From positions 1 through 50,281 of the forward strand of contig JAFUIR010000020.1 of the NCBI GenBank assembly GCA_017468395.1: a stretch of 50,281 nucleotides of DNA, in the 5' to 3' direction. The first letter of the stretch is position 1. Every line of letters starts with the position of its first letter. The translations under genes were made by a program, and so were the position numbers. The notes under the pieces are model-generated. The model was not told the origin of the DNA, ran no database searches, and was given only the letters and a program-made list of their open reading frames with translations. Shown here in pieces: positions 14,945 to 23,897 of this stretch. Origin of the DNA: Lachnospiraceae bacterium. GTDB taxonomy: Bacteria > Bacillota > Clostridia > Lachnospirales > Lachnospiraceae.

Positions 14945-16644
14945 ACGGGCACCTCCTGTCTTTGGGAGTAGTCTTCAAAAATTTGTGCGTTTGCCCAGAA
15001 TACAAAACGGGCTCTTAGCAGCACAATTTCGTTTTCGTTATCGGTAAAGCCTGTGGGAAGTATTTTGGCAAGGTTAATCTGACAGAGCAAAGCAATCAAA
15101 GGATAAAATCCTTCCAAATCCCCGGCGTTAGCTTTCATCATATAGCCGTCGCACTCGGTTTCCGGGCTGGGAGAAAACCAAGATAAAAAGGCGGCAAGCG
15201 AAGTGAGAGGTGTTTCGCCAACTGTGCTGTCAAAGGGAAGAGCAGCACAAATTTGGGGCAGATATTCGTCGGGGCTTCGCTGTAGTAAAAAGGTTCTTTT
15301 CCAAACAGGTTTGCGCTTTCTTATGGAAACTGCAAAGAGTACTGACAAGGCATCAATCAGCGCCGCCACTGACAAGCAGAAAAAGGCGGTTGTCCGGGTG
15401 CTTTCACCGGTAAGAGCCTGAATGGGTATCAAATACAAATCCATGATTTGAAAGCGGGAATCCGTCAGGTCGATCTGTTCATTTTGCGGTAGCAGGGAAT
15501 TAAGGGTAATAATAGCTGACAAAATCTGGGAGTCCATGTTGCCTTTTAGAGTCATGGTGTTCGCAGAGGTTACTACACCCTCCGGCAGCAGACCGACAAG
15601 TGTCTGGTAATCCGCCATAAGGGTAATATTGGCAGCCTTGGCACAAAGGTCCATGGTATTTTTCAAGGCTGCAAGGTCGTAGGATTGTGTGCCGCACAGG
15701 GATGCGGTATGCAAAAGTCCGGTTAATTTTTGCATTGCATTATCATCAAGGGGCTGTCCGGCGGAAACCCCGTCTAAAGCCGTGGTCAAGTCCAAATATA
15801 AAGAGGAGAGGGTTTCTGAAAAATTGGAATCCTCATTTTCTGTATTGTCGGATACAACTTTATTATTACCGGTCGTTCCAAGAGCAGCCTCCAGTGCGCT
15901 GACAGCAGCCGCATATTCCGTCTGTGCCTCATTGAGGGCTTTCATATCTGCAAAGCCGTAGGAGGACAATATATCCGCTCTAACGGTTTCTTTTTCGGTC
16001 TTAGAACCGGAGGAAATAGTGGCAATGTACGCCTGATATGCGGCTGCATATTCCTCGTAGGTTTCATAGTCGGCCTGTTTGGGGGCGCGCAATTTCTGGG
16101 AATAGGAAGTGTCGGCAGCGGACAGGGCTTCCAGACAGGCATCTATGTTTGCCTGTGTATTTGTCAGGGAACTGTATTTGGCACTGACTTGGGAATAAGC
16201 ATTCCCTACAGCAAGTCGGGCAGAGGAAAGTCCGGTTTCCAGTGAACTGTCATAAATCCGGTTTAGGTCGTCCGAAATGCGCATATAATTTTCCCGCAGG
16301 TAACTTACCGGGGAATTTACGGAATTGTAAATACCGATGTAAGAGTAGTAGGTGGAACAGCAAAGAGCCACGGTCATTGCTACAATCTTTAGCAGTGTAA
16401 TTCTGGTACGCAGGGAGTTACTTAAGAAGTAGGCGGTTGCCTGAATCGCCAGTGCGAAGAGGAGGGAGGCGTAGGGAAACACCCCCTCCAAATACACTTT
16501 GGAGCCACTCCATGTAGTGGCAAAAGAAATCGTTTGTAAAAACAATGTGACAATAGAAATTAAAATGACTAAGGATGATTCTGAAAAAATGTTTATTTTG
16601 TTATTTCTAAAAGTTCCGTTGATTCGATTTTTTCCGGTTCGCAT
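14941..16644 (-). CDS. Membrane protein with large outside coiled-coil domain
   Basis: A 567-residue protein. ATG 16644 (MRTGKNRING) is chosen because CAGGAG lies eight bases upstream; the frame is open further up to 16680. Three hydrophobic helices lie in residues 24-105, followed by about 300 residues predicted outside: an Ala/Ser/Tyr-rich helical part (SARLAVGNAYSQVSAKYSSL, YETYEEYAAAYQAYIATI) that could form a coiled coil, then further helices. One more membrane segment (TTAFFCLSVAALIDALSVLFAVSI) and about 130 cytosolic residues complete it. The start lies inside the 3' end of the kinase gene (52-base overlap), so kinase and membrane protein are made together. Family not recognised. It could be a signal-sensing partner or an output of the kinase. 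Confidence 0.72.
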   Translation of the reverse strand: MRTGKNRINGTFRNNKINIFSESSLVILISIVTLFLQTISFATTWSGSKVYLEGVFPYASLLFALAIQATAYFLSNSLRTRITLLKIVAMTVALCCSTYYSYIGIYNSVNSPVSYLRENYMRISDDLNRIYDSSLETGLSSARLAVGNAYSQVSAKYSSLTNTQANIDACLEALSAADTSYSQKLRAPKQADYETYEEYAAAYQAYIATISSGSKTEKETVRADILSSYGFADMKALNEAQTEYAAAVSALEAALGTTGNNKVVSDNTENEDSNFSETLSSLYLDLTTALDGVSAGQPLDDNAMQKLTGLLHTASLCGTQSYDLAALKNTMDLCAKAANITLMADYQTLVGLLPEGVVTSANTMTLKGNMDSQILSAIITLNSLLPQNEQIDLTDSRFQIMDLYLIPIQALTGESTRTTAFFCLSVAALIDALSVLFAVSIRKRKPVWKRTFLLQRSPDEYLPQICAALPFDSTVGETPLTSLAAFLSWFSPSPETECDGYMMKANAGDLEGFYPLIALLCQINLAKILPTGFTDNENEIVLLRARFVFWANAQIFEDYSQRQEVPV

Positions 16645-18713
16645 ATGATTGTCTCCTGTGAGAGCGGAAAGCTTACGCAAGCGGTAAACATATCCGCATC
16701 GGTTTCAATAGTAAAAGTGCCGCCACAGGTTTCGGTAAAACTTTGAACAATGGACAATCCCAGACCGCTGCCTTCCGTAGTGCGGGAAGCATCAGAGCGC
16801 ACGAAGCGTTCAATGATTTCAGCGGTATCAAAATCAAGTTCTCCCTTGGAGGTGTTTTTGATTTTGGCTACGGCGTATCCGTCCTGTGAGGACAGTTGAA
16901 TGTGTACTCTGGAATAATCCAGAGAGTATTGCAGTGCATTTACGAAAAGATTTTGGAAAATGCGGTATAATTTGTCGCCGTCAGCCTCAATCATCAGAGG
17001 TTCTTCCGATATGTTCAGTTTGAAGGACAGAGTGCTGTCAGAAATTTTTTCATCCATATCGGCAAGGGTCTGTCTGATGAGTTTTACCAAGTCTAAACGC
17101 TGTTTTTCCACCGGAAGATTGCCGGTAGTAGCTTTGGAAAGGTCAAAAACATCCTGTACCATATTTTTCAGACGGTAAGCTTTATCTTTGAGGGCGCGGG
17201 CATAATCGCAGGCGGGTTCCGGTAAGGACTCGTCGCAAAGTAAATCCGCATAATTTATAATGGAAGTAAGGGGGGTTTTTAAGTCGTGGGATACGTTGGT
17301 TAAAAGTTCCACCCTCATCCGGTTGGAGCGGTTTTGCTGTTCTACGGCGTGTTCAATGCCACTTTCCAAATCGTTTAGGTCTGAGGCGGCTTTTTTTAGC
17401 AAGGATGCCTCTGACAAAAGAAGAGGAGGGGATGTTTTTCCCTGCTGCAATTCGGAAATTTTGTTTACCAATGCCCGGCTGTCATTTACAAAACGCAGCA
17501 GACGTAAGGAAATGGGAAGCAGTACCAGTCCGGAGCCTGTCAAAAGGAAGGAGGTCAGAACCAGTATCTCTATTTCACAAATACCGCCCACTAAGAAACA
17601 CATAATGCCACTAAAAATGGCAATAACGGAGCAGGCCATGGTTACAGTGAACATGGTCATAGATTTGCGCTGCCAAGGTTTGCTTTGGCTGTATTTTTTT
17701 ATGTAGTGACACAATTTTATAGGAGTGGAGCAGGTAAAAACAAAGATGCCGTTATAGCACAAGTCGGTCCAAAGTAGGTATAGCAAAGCACCTATCGGAA
17801 AGTAGAGCCATAAAGCAGAGGTTAATCTGACGCGATACTCCAAAGTCGCAAGCACATATCCCAGTTCATTCCCGTGCCACAGGAGAATAATGCCCCAAAT
17901 AAGAAGTAGTTTGATTTCCAGCAATATTTTGCGGGTAAAAGTGGTAAAGTCAGCCTTTGCGGTTTTTCCGTATTTCCGGCTGAATAAACTGAATATGCCA
18001 AAAAGTAAACTCAGGCAGCCACTTCCCAAAATGGTAAATAGTTGGGTGCGATAGCCTTCTGCCCGGTAAGCCATCTTGCGCATATATTGCGAGGAGAAAT
18101 CATCGTCCTTTTCGATGGCCAGAATCAACTGGATTTGGGCCGCCCGGTCGGAAACAGGCTTGTACTGCGTATTTCCGTAATTGTTCTGCGTAAGATAAAA
18201 TTGGGGCTTTTTTACGGCACCGGAAAAGAAAGAGAGAGAGTTTTTTTCGCCATCCCAATAGCAGCATAGGCTGACGTTTTCCGGTAAAAGCAAATGCCCG
18301 TCATAATCGGAAAAGATAGGATAGGAGATGTTTGTGTCAATATCCGTACTGTCGGTTCCGTAAAGAACATAGTACAAAATATCTCCTTTGGCATCCGTTA
18401 GTTCCTGATGAAAATCTTCTCGCATTTGCGCTTCTATTGTACCTGCGGAAAGGGTTTTGATGGCATTACCGTTATCGTCGCCGATGCCCGCGTAAGCAAG
18501 CATTCCCTGCTGGTAGAGATAACTGATATACTCACGGAATTCTGTCAGATAGTAGATTTCCCCTGTGAGAGTCCCAATGCCTTCCTGATAAAGATTAAAA
18601 AGTGCTTCCCTGCCCATGAGAGCGGACATGATGAACACAAAAAATGCGCCTGTTGCAATAATTCTGTAAATAAGTGCTCTTATTTTTTTACCTGTTTTCA
18701 AATTTGTAGCCAA
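16593..18713 (-). CDS. Membrane sensor histidine kinase
   Basis: A 706-residue kinase read from TTG 18713, overlapping the regulator gene by 26 bases. TM1 is at about residues 14-33. An outside sensor domain of about 190 residues follows, then several further helices between about 225 and 400. This many-helix sensor is larger than the usual two-helix layout. The catalytic part is complete: H box NVSHDLKTPLTSI (near residue 473), N box (FQNLFVNALQYS) and G box GSGLGLSIVQSF. It would phosphorylate the OmpR-type regulator encoded before it. The signal is unknown. The two membrane proteins encoded downstream overlap each other and the kinase gene. Confidence 0.9.
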   Translation of the reverse strand: MATNLKTGKKIRALIYRIIATGAFFVFIMSALMGREALFNLYQEGIGTLTGEIYYLTEFREYISYLYQQGMLAYAGIGDDNGNAIKTLSAGTIEAQMREDFHQELTDAKGDILYYVLYGTDSTDIDTNISYPIFSDYDGHLLLPENVSLCCYWDGEKNSLSFFSGAVKKPQFYLTQNNYGNTQYKPVSDRAAQIQLILAIEKDDDFSSQYMRKMAYRAEGYRTQLFTILGSGCLSLLFGIFSLFSRKYGKTAKADFTTFTRKILLEIKLLLIWGIILLWHGNELGYVLATLEYRVRLTSALWLYFPIGALLYLLWTDLCYNGIFVFTCSTPIKLCHYIKKYSQSKPWQRKSMTMFTVTMACSVIAIFSGIMCFLVGGICEIEILVLTSFLLTGSGLVLLPISLRLLRFVNDSRALVNKISELQQGKTSPPLLLSEASLLKKAASDLNDLESGIEHAVEQQNRSNRMRVELLTNVSHDLKTPLTSIINYADLLCDESLPEPACDYARALKDKAYRLKNMVQDVFDLSKATTGNLPVEKQRLDLVKLIRQTLADMDEKISDSTLSFKLNISEEPLMIEADGDKLYRIFQNLFVNALQYSLDYSRVHIQLSSQDGYAVAKIKNTSKGELDFDTAEIIERFVRSDASRTTEGSGLGLSIVQSFTETCGGTFTIETDADMFTACVSFPLSQETIICEPEKIESTELLEITK

Positions 18714-19386
18714 TGCCCCACACCACCTTTAAATACTCCGGTTCACTCGGATTGATTTCTATTTTTTCACGTATTCTTCTGATATGTACCATGACGGTAT
18801 TTTCGCCGCTGTAGGCCAGCGGTTCGCCCCACACTGTGGAGTAGATTTCTTCTGCGGAAAAAATCCGTCCGGGATGTCTCATAAAGAGTTCGATAATTTT
18901 TGTTTCTGTGGAAGTCAGTTTGACGCTTTCATCATCTGCCGTCAGCGTATGGGCAGTAAAGTTATAACAAAGCCTGCCGATTTTGACTTCATCGGTGCCG
19001 GAAAAGACACCGCCTAGTTTCATGTATCGGCGGATTTGGCTTTTAACCCTTGCAATGACTTCCTTATAATTGAAGGGTTTTGTGATGTAATCGTCTGCAC
19101 CGATGGAAAGTCCCAGTATTTTGTCGGTGTCCTCGGATTTGGCGGACATAACAATAATTGGGATGTTTTTCTTTTCACGGATTTTCATAATGGCGGAAAA
19201 ACCGTCCAGTCTGGGCATCATGATGTCCAGCAAAATCAAATGAACTGTTTCCCGCAAAAGAACATCCAGTGCTTCCTGACCATCGTAAGCACAAAGTACA
19301 TAAAAGCCTTCTTTTTCTAATTGGATGCGTAAGGTGTTTACGATGTCGCGATCATCGTCCACAACCAGAATGTGTTCCTGTTCCAT
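18688..19386 (-). CDS. OmpR-family response regulator
   Basis: A 232-residue regulator with an N-terminal receiver domain (HILVVDDDRD, phospho-acceptor Asp54 in LLDIMMPRLDG, conserved Thr/Ser region VMSAKS, Lys of ITKPFN) and a C-terminal winged helix with LTSTETKIIELFMRHPGRIFSAEEIYSTVW and TVMVHIRRIREKIE. AGAGGAAA precedes the ATG. It is the first gene of the four-gene operon. On the minus strand a TATAAT lies about 40 bases upstream (19427-19422) but no good -35 is seen. Confidence 0.94.
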   Translation of the reverse strand: MEQEHILVVDDDRDIVNTLRIQLEKEGFYVLCAYDGQEALDVLLRETVHLILLDIMMPRLDGFSAIMKIREKKNIPIIVMSAKSEDTDKILGLSIGADDYITKPFNYKEVIARVKSQIRRYMKLGGVFSGTDEVKIGRLCYNFTAHTLTADDESVKLTSTETKIIELFMRHPGRIFSAEEIYSTVWGEPLAYSGENTVMVHIRRIREKIEINPSEPEYLKVVWGIGYKFENR

Positions 19387-19603
19387 AATTTTTCCTCTGC
19401 AAAGTGTGTTAATAACTAATTCTATTATAACGACTTTTTCTTACAAAAAAAGGGGATAAATCCTTACAAAATCCTTAAAATTGATAAATTTTGTGTACTT
19501 GTGTAGTGGAAAAGTCGGTTTCCGGCGGGAAATGGTATCTAGACCTTGTCCCGATATTAAGTTATAATATGAAAGTATCCTAAGAAAGACAGAGGAATGA
19601 AAT

Positions 19604-20146
19604 ATGAGAATCGGTATGGGTTATGATGTTCATAAATTAGTGGAAGGAAGAGACATGATTATCGGGGGTGTCAAGATTCCTTATGAAAAAGGATTGCTGG
19701 GGCATTCCGATGCGGATGTACTTTTGCATGCGGTGTCCGACGCACTTTTGGGGGCGGCGGCGCTGGGGGACATCGGCAAGCATTTTCCAGACACAGATCC
19801 GGCGTATAAAGGAATTTCTTCCGTAATACTTTTGCAGCATGTGGGAAAACTTTTGGAGGAAAAAGGTTTTCTTATTGAAAATATTGATGCCACCATCATT
19901 GCACAGGCGCCTAAAATGCGTCCGCATATTGATACCATGCGGGAAAACATTGCAAATGCACTGGGGATTGATGTGGCACAGGTAAACGTAAAGGCTACCA
20001 CAGAAGAAGGTCTGGGATTTACAGGTGCCGGCGAAGGGATTTCTTCACAGGCCATTTGCCTGCTTACCAGTCCCTTTGATTTGACTTCCACGGATGTGAC
20101 CGAAGCAAAATGCGCCGGTTGCAGCGGATGCCGCGCAGGGAAATAG
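19604..20146 (+). CDS. ispF: 2-C-methyl-D-erythritol 2,4-cyclodiphosphate synthase with Cys-rich tail
   Basis: IspF of the non-mevalonate isoprenoid pathway, closing CDP-ME-2-phosphate to the cyclic diphosphate with release of CMP. Seen: the metal-binding GYDVHKL (Asp8, His10), [22 protein letters not shown], the substrate loop IIAQAPKM and [12 protein letters not shown]. The core ends near residue 158, the usual length of the enzyme. Here about 20 extra residues follow, ending [12 protein letters not shown] with a C-x2-C-x2-C motif that the enzyme fold does not need. AGAGGAATGAAAT precedes the ATG. It stands apart from other isoprenoid genes. Confidence 0.96.
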   Translation: MRIGMGYDVHKLVEGRDMIIGGVKIPYEKGLLGHSDADVLLHAVSDALLGAAALGDIGKHFPDTDPAYKGISSVILLQHVGKLLEEKGFLIENIDATIIAQAPKMRPHIDTMRENIANALGIDVAQVNVKATTEEGLGFTGAGEGISSQAICLLTSPFDLTSTDVTEAKCAGCSGCRAGK

Positions 20147-20149
20147 TAG

Positions 20150-20178
20150 TTGACAAAAAAGAGAAAATTGCATATTCT
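20150..20178 (+). promoter_or_regulatory. Promoter of the cysE-cysS operon
   Basis: TTGACA (20150-20155), 17 bases, TATTCT (20173-20178), just before the T-box leader. Confidence 0.7.
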
Positions 20179-20184
20179 TTTAAT

Positions 20185-20437
20185 AGAAATATGAAAAGAC
20201 TGTGAGCGGAAAGAGTACTTTTTCAAGGAGGTTGCAGAGAGGAACTGTCAGCGGCTGAAAGCAGTTCTGCCAAGTGAAAAGGGAAGTGCATCCGTGAGTT
20301 GATTCGGGGAAACGGAAAGTGCCGAGAGTATCTGAATCCGTAGGCGTGCGTTAAACGTATTGAGTGAAAGACCTTTGGTCTTTAATTAGAGTGGAACCGC
20401 GGATAGCCCCGTCTCTTATGAGATGGGGCTTTTTTTC
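20185..20437 (+). promoter_or_regulatory. T-box riboswitch leader, probably cysteine specific
   Basis: This 380-base gene-free interval is a T-box leader that reads charging of a tRNA. The conserved T-box sequence AGAGTGGAACCGCGG is at 20388-20402. A terminator follows at once: AGCCCCGTCTC (20405-20415) with GAGATGGGGCT (20420-20430), then seven T. The stem I region begins near 20230 with GCAGAGAGGAAC. The best candidate specifier codon is TGC (Cys) at 20287-20289, in GGAAGTGCATCC. Specificity is assigned mainly because serine acetyltransferase and cysteinyl-tRNA synthetase follow. Confidence 0.92.
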
Positions 20438-20526
20438 GAGTTGTCTGCCATAGGAACCTGCGTAAAATAACCAAAAACGGGCTCCGATGCGGTGGCAAGT
20501 CGTATTCCGTTAAGAAAGGAACAAAT

Positions 20527-21234
20527 ATGGGATTTATCAGCAACATTAAAGAAGAAATCCGTGTCATCCGTGAGCGTGACCCGGCCATACATTCCTCCAT
20601 GGAGGTCTTTTTGTACCCAAGTTTTAAAGCCATGCTGCATTATCGTGTGGCGCACAGACTGTACGAAAAAGGACACTATTTTCTTGCCCGCTGGATTTCT
20701 CAGAGAGCAGTGAGAAAGACGGGCATTGAGATTCATCCCGGTGCTAAAATCGGAAAAGGATTTTTCATTGATCACGGAAACGGTGTGATTATCGGGGAAA
20801 CTACCATTATCGGGGATAACGTCACTTTGTATCAGGGAGTGACCTTGGGCGGTACCGGTAAAGAACAGGGCAAGCGTCATCCCACTGTGGAAGACAACGT
20901 AATGATTAGTGCCGGTGCAAAAGTGCTGGGTTCCTTTACCATTGGTGCCAATTCCAAAATCGGCGCAGGAAGTGTGGTGCTGGCGGAAGTGCCGCCAAAC
21001 TCTACCGTAGTAGGTGTGCCGGGCCGGGTGGTTAAGAGAAACAATCAGTCCCTGCCCAGAGAGGACATGGATCAGATTCATTTGCCCGACCCTGTAAAAG
21101 AAGAACTCAACAATTTAAAACACGAAAATGCAGAGTTGGTAAGCCGGGTATTGGAACTGGAAAAACAGTTTCAGGAACTTGTCAGAGCAAGTGCAAAAGC
21201 AGAAATAGAGGCCCCAAACGGCGAAGAGAAATAG
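20527..21234 (+). CDS. cysE: Serine O-acetyltransferase
   Basis: A 235-residue enzyme that acetylates serine with acetyl-CoA, the first step of cysteine synthesis. The N-terminal helical part (IKEEIRVIRERDPAIHSSMEVFLYPSFKA) leads into the left-handed beta-helix hexapeptide repeats: IHPGAKIGKGFFIDHGNGVIIGE, with the catalytic His in DHGNGVVIGE-like form, then VTLGGTGKEQGKRHPTV. The C-terminal 50 residues form a helical, coiled-coil-like tail (EELNNLKHENAELVSRVLELEKQF) beyond the usual short C-terminus. AAAGGAAC precedes the ATG. It is the first gene after the T-box, so it is expressed when Cys-tRNA is uncharged. Confidence 0.95.
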   Translation: MGFISNIKEEIRVIRERDPAIHSSMEVFLYPSFKAMLHYRVAHRLYEKGHYFLARWISQRAVRKTGIEIHPGAKIGKGFFIDHGNGVIIGETTIIGDNVTLYQGVTLGGTGKEQGKRHPTVEDNVMISAGAKVLGSFTIGANSKIGAGSVVLAEVPPNSTVVGVPGRVVKRNNQSLPREDMDQIHLPDPVKEELNNLKHENAELVSRVLELEKQFQELVRASAKAEIEAPNGEEK

Positions 21235-21247
21235 AAGGAGTAGCAGT

Positions 21248-22651
21248 ATGAAAATTTATAATACCCTGACCAGAACTGTAGAAGAATTTGTACCCAACGT
21301 GGAAGGCAAGTTAAATATGTATACTTGCGGTCCCACGGTGTATCATTTTGCCCATATCGGAAACCTTCGAAGTTATATTATGGAAGATGTACTGGAAAAA
21401 ATCTTCCGTTATGCGGGCTATGACGTAAAGCGTGTTATGAACATTACCGATGTGGGACATTTATCTTCCGATGCAGACACCGGCGAAGACAAAATGCTGA
21501 AAGGTGCAAAGAGAGAGCACAAAACCGTTATGGAGATTGCGAAGTTTTACACAGATGCCTTTTTTGCGGACTGTGCAAAACTGAACATCAAAACTCCCGA
21601 TGTAGTGGAACCTGCAACTAACTGTATTGATGAATTTATTAAAATGATAGAAGTCCTTTTGGAAAAAGGATATGCATATCAGGCAGGGGAAAACATTTAT
21701 TTTGACACCTCCAAACTTGACAACTACTATGTGTTCGGCAATCAGACGGAGGAAGAACTGATGGTAGGTGTTCGTGAGGACGTAACCGAAGATGAAAACA
21801 AGAAAAATAAAAATGACTTTGTACTGTGGTTTACCAAGTCTAAATTTGAAGACCAGGCTCTGAAATGGGATAGCCCTTGGGGTGTAGGTTACCCCGGATG
21901 GCATATCGAGTGTTCCTGCATCAGTATGAAGCATTTGGGTGAATACATGGATATTCACTGCGGCGGTATTGATAATATGTTCCCTCATCATACTAACGAA
22001 ATTGCGCAGAGTGAGGCTTATCTTGGACATAAATGGTGTAATTACTGGTTTCATGTACACCACTTAAATGACCAGTCCGGCAAAATGAGCAAATCCAAGG
22101 GCGAATTTTTGACGGTTTCTTTGCTTGAGTCCAAGGGCTATGACCCTCTGGCATACCGTTTCTTCTGCTTACAGTCCCATTACAGAAAACCTCTTGTGTT
22201 TTCCTATGAGGCACTGGATCAGGCAATGGGAACATACAAAAAACTGAAAAAGCGTATTGCTGACCTGCCTGCAGAAGGTGCAGTAGATGAGGTAGCTGTG
22301 AAAGAGTATAAGCAGCAGTTTGTGGATGCTGTGGGCAATGACGTAAATACTTCCATGGGTCTTACTCTTGTTTATGATGTACTGAAAACAGAATTAAACG
22401 GAGCAACGAAGCGTGCTATTATGGGAAGTTTTGATGAAGTTTTGGGTCTTGATTTGCTGAAAGCGCAAGCGCAGGTTGCAGAAACCGTGGATGCAGAACT
22501 GGAAGCCTATGTTTTAGGAAAAATTGAAGAGCGTAAAACTGCGAAGAAAGAGAAAAACTTCGCTCTTGCGGATGCCATCAGAAACGAACTGTTGGAACAG
22601 GGTATTGTTTTGGAAGATACAAGAGAGGGTGTTAAATGGAAGAAAGCGTAA
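21248..22651 (+). CDS. cysS: Cysteinyl-tRNA synthetase
   Basis: A class I synthetase of 467 residues, the usual length. Seen: zinc-site cysteine in MYTCGPTVY, HIGH-type FAHIGNLRS, WHIECSCISMKHLGEYMDIHCGGIDNMFPHHTNE containing the zinc Cys and His ligands, and KMSKSKGEF. The C-terminal part holds the DALR-like helices ending with the wedge segment FALADAIRNELLEQGIVLEDTREGVKWK. AGAAGGAG precedes the ATG, 13 bases after cysE. The T-box controls both genes, linking cysteine synthesis to its use. Confidence 0.98.
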   Translation: MKIYNTLTRTVEEFVPNVEGKLNMYTCGPTVYHFAHIGNLRSYIMEDVLEKIFRYAGYDVKRVMNITDVGHLSSDADTGEDKMLKGAKREHKTVMEIAKFYTDAFFADCAKLNIKTPDVVEPATNCIDEFIKMIEVLLEKGYAYQAGENIYFDTSKLDNYYVFGNQTEEELMVGVREDVTEDENKKNKNDFVLWFTKSKFEDQALKWDSPWGVGYPGWHIECSCISMKHLGEYMDIHCGGIDNMFPHHTNEIAQSEAYLGHKWCNYWFHVHHLNDQSGKMSKSKGEFLTVSLLESKGYDPLAYRFFCLQSHYRKPLVFSYEALDQAMGTYKKLKKRIADLPAEGAVDEVAVKEYKQQFVDAVGNDVNTSMGLTLVYDVLKTELNGATKRAIMGSFDEVLGLDLLKAQAQVAETVDAELEAYVLGKIEERKTAKKEKNFALADAIRNELLEQGIVLEDTREGVKWKKA

Positions 22652-23094
22652 AGCAGAATATGCCGTCAGGTGTGTTGGAGCAGATTAAGCAAATTTTTGA
22701 GTGCAAGGAGCAGGATGTGCGTGCCTATTCCCCCCTTACACTGGCATATATCGGGGATGCGGTTTACGATTTGATAATCCGCACGGTGGTGGTGGAGCGT
22801 GCCAACCGGGCAGCAAATGAACTGCATAAGCGTACTACGAAATATGTAAAGGCCGAGGCACAGGCAGAAATGATAGAAGCCCTTCTTACGGAACTGAGTG
22901 AGGAGGAAATGGCAGTTTATAAAAGAGGCCGCAATGCCAAATCATACACTATGGCTAAAAATGCGACTATGTCAGATTACCGCAAGGCTACAGGCATGGA
23001 AGCACTCATAGGCTATTTGTACCTGCAAAATAGAATGGACAGGGTGCTGGAGTTGGTGCGCCTTGGAATTGAAAAAACCGGCAGAACCATATAA
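22636..23094 (+). CDS. mrnC: Mini-ribonuclease III
   Basis: A 152-residue RNase III catalytic domain without the double-stranded RNA-binding domain. In Bacillus subtilis this enzyme matures 23S rRNA. Seen: LTLAYIGDAVYDLIIR with the acidic metal ligand, VKAEAQAEMIEALL, KRGRNAK and MEALIGYLYL, the second RNase III signature. It overlaps the end of cysS by 16 bases, as expected for translational coupling, and keeps the order cysS-mrnC-rlmB seen in many Firmicutes. Confidence 0.95.
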   Translation: MEESVKQNMPSGVLEQIKQIFECKEQDVRAYSPLTLAYIGDAVYDLIIRTVVVERANRAANELHKRTTKYVKAEAQAEMIEALLTELSEEEMAVYKRGRNAKSYTMAKNATMSDYRKATGMEALIGYLYLQNRMDRVLELVRLGIEKTGRTI

Positions 23095-23140
23095 GAGTAG
23101 TGTTTATATATCTGTTTGTAACAAAAGGAAAGAGGAAAGC

Positions 23141-23896
23141 ATGGGAAATCAGGAAATTTCAATCCGGGAATTTACAATAGAGGGCAGAAATGCGGTAATT
23201 GAAGCATTCCGTTCAGGAAAGCCCATTGATAAAATTTTTATTTTGGACGGTTGTCAGGATGGTCCCATTATGACCATCAAAAGAGAAGCCTCCAAGCATG
23301 ATACCATGATTAAGTATGTGACGAAAGAGCGCTTGGACCAGATGTCCGAGACGGGAAAACATCAGGGCGTCATTGCATATGCGGCGGCTTACGAGTATGC
23401 CGAGGTGGAAGATATTTTGGAAAATGCCAAAAAGAAAGGGGAGCCTCCTTTTATCTTTATTTTGGACAATATTGAAGACCCTCATAACTTGGGCGCCATT
23501 ATCCGTACCGCCAATCTGGCAGGGGCTCATGGAGTAATTATCCCCAAAAACCGCGCAGCAGGGCTTACGGCTACGGTAGCGCGTACTTCTGCCGGAGCGC
23601 TGAACTATACTCCTGTTGCCAAAGTTACGAATATCTCTAAGACCATAGAGGATTTAAAGAAGGAAGGACTTTGGTTTGTGTGTGCGGACATGGGTGGTAC
23701 CACTATGTATCAGTTGAACCTGAAAGGTCCCATCGGACTGGTAATCGGAAATGAGGGCGATGGTGTCAGCAGACTGGTGCGGGAAAAATGCGACATGATT
23801 GCATCCATTCCCATGAAAGGAGACATTGATTCTTTGAATGCTTCTGTGGCAGCAGGCGTGCTGGCCTATGAAATTGTGCGTCAGAGGTTAAATTGA
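23141..23896 (+). CDS. rlmB: 23S rRNA 2'-O-ribose methyltransferase, RlmB/TrmH (SpoU) family
   Basis: A 251-residue SPOUT methyltransferase. Start 23141 (MGNQEISI) is preferred because AGAGGAAAGC lies just before it; the frame is open upstream into mrnC. An N-terminal L30e-like substrate-binding domain (IEGRNAVIEAFRSGKPIDKIFI) precedes the knotted catalytic domain with motif 1 (LDNIEDPHNLGAIIRTANLAGAHGVI, Asn and Arg), motif 2 (GLVIGNEGDGVS) and motif 3 (IPMKGDIDSLNASVAAGVLAYEI). RlmB of E. coli methylates G2251 of 23S rRNA. The exact target here is assumed from the gene order. Confidence 0.9.
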   Translation: MGNQEISIREFTIEGRNAVIEAFRSGKPIDKIFILDGCQDGPIMTIKREASKHDTMIKYVTKERLDQMSETGKHQGVIAYAAAYEYAEVEDILENAKKKGEPPFIFILDNIEDPHNLGAIIRTANLAGAHGVIIPKNRAAGLTATVARTSAGALNYTPVAKVTNISKTIEDLKKEGLWFVCADMGGTTMYQLNLKGPIGLVIGNEGDGVSRLVREKCDMIASIPMKGDIDSLNASVAAGVLAYEIVRQRLN

Positions 23897-23897
23897 C

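Noticed and set aside
19551-19568. CCGATAT near the ispF start as a second flagellar sigma promoter
   Set aside because: No TAAA-like -35 lies 14-16 bases upstream, and the gene has no flagellar role.
20185-20437. Large structured leader before cysE as a possible new riboswitch
   Set aside because: It carries the canonical T-box sequence and terminator and precedes cysteine genes, so it is a known class.
22636-22651. Overlap of cysS and mrnC as an annotation error
   Set aside because: Both frames carry complete family motifs up to the overlap, and the arrangement is normal for these genes.
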